NCBI GenBank assembly: GCA_003647095.1
Contig: QMME01000092.1
Location: 1-12,005, forward strand
Direction of reading: 5' to 3'
From: Deltaproteobacteria bacterium
GTDB lineage: Bacteria > Myxococcota > B64-G9
Length of the DNA stretch: 12,005 nt
Shown here: piece by piece, positions 11,134 to 12,005 of the stretch
Numbering within the stretch: position 1 is the stretch's first letter
How the letters are laid out: each line of letters starts with the position of its first letter
Program-made: the position numbers and the translations under genes
Notes under the pieces: generated by a model
The model's database searches: none
Told to the model about the DNA's origin: nothing
Seen by the model: the letters and a program-made list of their open reading frames with translations, nothing else

Positions 11134-12005
11134 ATGCCAGAGATTACCAGGGTGGTGCTGTTCAAGCACGGGGTGGGTTACTTCGAGCGGCGCGGCCGGG
11201 TGCGGGGAGACCAGGAGATCGAGCTGGGCTTCAAGGCCGGGCAGATGAACGACGTGCTCAAGAGCCTGATCACCCTGGACCTGTCCGGGGGCACCTTCGG
11301 GGCGCTGAGCTACGACGCCGAGGAGCCCGGTGAAAAGCGCCTGGAGGAGCTCAACATCGACATTCCCCAGGGCCGGGCCTTCACCGCCTTCCTCGACGGT
11401 CTCAAGGGCGCGCGCCTGGAGGTGGAGCATTCCGGCCGGCTGGTGCAGGGCCACATCGTGGGCACCGAGACCTGGGAGCGGCTGCACGACGGCGCCAAGA
11501 CCACCAGTCACCAGCTGGTGCTGCTGGCCGCCGAGGGGCGGCTGCTGCGCCTGCCGCTCGACGAGATCTCCGGCGCCCGGCTGCTCGACGGGGCGGTGCG
11601 GCGCGACCTCGACCGCCTGCTGCAGGCCCACTTCGCCGGCCTGCACCGCGATCGCAAGCTGCTGCGCATCCAGTGCCGGGGCGAGGGCGAGCGCCAGGTG
11701 CAGCTGGGCTACGTGGTGGAGGCGCCGGTGTGGAAGACCTCCTACCGGGTGGTGCTGCCGGCCGGCGGGCAGCGGCCCCTGCTGCAGGGCTGGGCCATCG
11801 TCGACAACACCACCGAGGACGACTGGCACGACATCTCCCTGTCGCTGGTCTCCGGCCTGCCCATCTCCTTCGTGCACGATCTCTACAGCGCGCGCTACCG
11901 CCAGCGGCCGGTGGTGGAGGTGGAGCGGGAGGCGGCCGTGGCCCCGCCGGTGGTCGAGGGGGCCATGCTGCTCGACGAGATGGCCGAGGCCGAGGAGATG
12001 GATGA
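11134..12005 (+). CDS. DUF4139-type protein, N-terminal part (runs off the right edge)
   Basis: The first 290 residues are visible and the frame stays open to the edge. The N-terminus (ITRVVLFKHGVGYFERRGRV) resembles the DUF4140/4139 group, a beta-rich family. The most diagnostic part is GYVVEAPVWKTSYRVVLP (192-209) followed by GWAIVDNTTEDDWHDISLSLVSGLPISF (219-246), the W-x-x-x-Y and N-T-x-x-D-W pattern of DUF4139. There is no signal peptide, so it is probably cytoplasmic. The acidic end (LLDEMAEAEEMD) may be a linker to a missing C-terminal part. The start is supported by AGGAGG 7 bases before the ATG. The biochemical role of the family is not well defined, so I give no function. Confidence 0.85.
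   Translation, partial: MPEITRVVLFKHGVGYFERRGRVRGDQEIELGFKAGQMNDVLKSLITLDLSGGTFGALSYDAEEPGEKRLEELNIDIPQGRAFTAFLDGLKGARLEVEHSGRLVQGHIVGTETWERLHDGAKTTSHQLVLLAAEGRLLRLPLDEISGARLLDGAVRRDLDRLLQAHFAGLHRDRKLLRIQCRGEGERQVQLGYVVEAPVWKTSYRVVLPAGGQRPLLQGWAIVDNTTEDDWHDISLSLVSGLPISFVHDLYSARYRQRPVVEVEREAAVAPPVVEGAMLLDEMAEAEEMD

Noticed and set aside
10760..11165. Reverse-strand open frames through R1 coding for Pro/Arg-rich peptides
   Set aside because: They are by-products of a 19-base repeat without stops; no start signals, no family match, and similar peptides arise at each R1 copy.

Overview
The window is about 12 kb of very GC-rich DNA from a Gram-negative-type bacterium. A lipobox-bearing lipoprotein and a secreted SH3 protein support the cell type. 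I cannot fix the lineage: the gene mix (ThiS/ThiF, a short ThiI-like PP-loop enzyme, MnmA, NadA, many intergenic hairpin repeats) would fit a high-GC Desulfobacterota-like genome, but that is only an inference. There is no rRNA, tRNA, CRISPR array, transposase or integrase in the window.

Left part (1-2624): a partial lipoprotein and a secreted SH3/M48-like protein lie on the minus strand. The M48-like protein has lost its HExxH metal site. It is divergent from miaA (tRNA dimethylallyltransferase) on the plus strand, and a decayed copy of repeat family R1 lies between them.

Centre (2603-7062, all minus strand): thiS and thiF overlap each other. A short ThiI-like tRNA thiolation enzyme and mnmA are joined by a GTGA start/stop overlap. 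nadA stands alone behind its own promoter. Together with miaA, this is a neighbourhood for tRNA modification and sulfur transfer, plus an Fe-S enzyme of NAD synthesis. Two copies of a 92-base hairpin repeat (R2) sit in the gaps, one of them flanked by runs of a seven-base tandem repeat.

Right-centre (7175-8877, minus strand): a family 2 glycosyltransferase and a polysaccharide deacetylase are coupled by an ATGA overlap and probably act on a cell-surface glycan or lipid-linked sugar.

Right part (8878-11133): two toxin-antitoxin modules, DUF433/DUF5615 (minus) and hicBA (plus), diverge from each other. They lie between three large copies of the modular repeat R1 (8921-9201, 9897-10146, 10664-11031). 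Each large copy carries nested hairpins and ends in a run of a 19-base tandem unit whose number differs from copy to copy. The toxin-antitoxin genes are visibly less GC-rich than everything around them, so this looks like an acquired accessory block. The window ends in a cytoplasmic DUF4139-type protein that runs off the right edge.

The signals most worth following are the R1 repeat bracketing two toxin-antitoxin modules, the degenerate M48 protein, and the possibility that the ThiS/ThiF pair feeds sulfur to the tRNA thiolation enzymes beside it. I found no clear evidence of a wholly new defence or mobile system.
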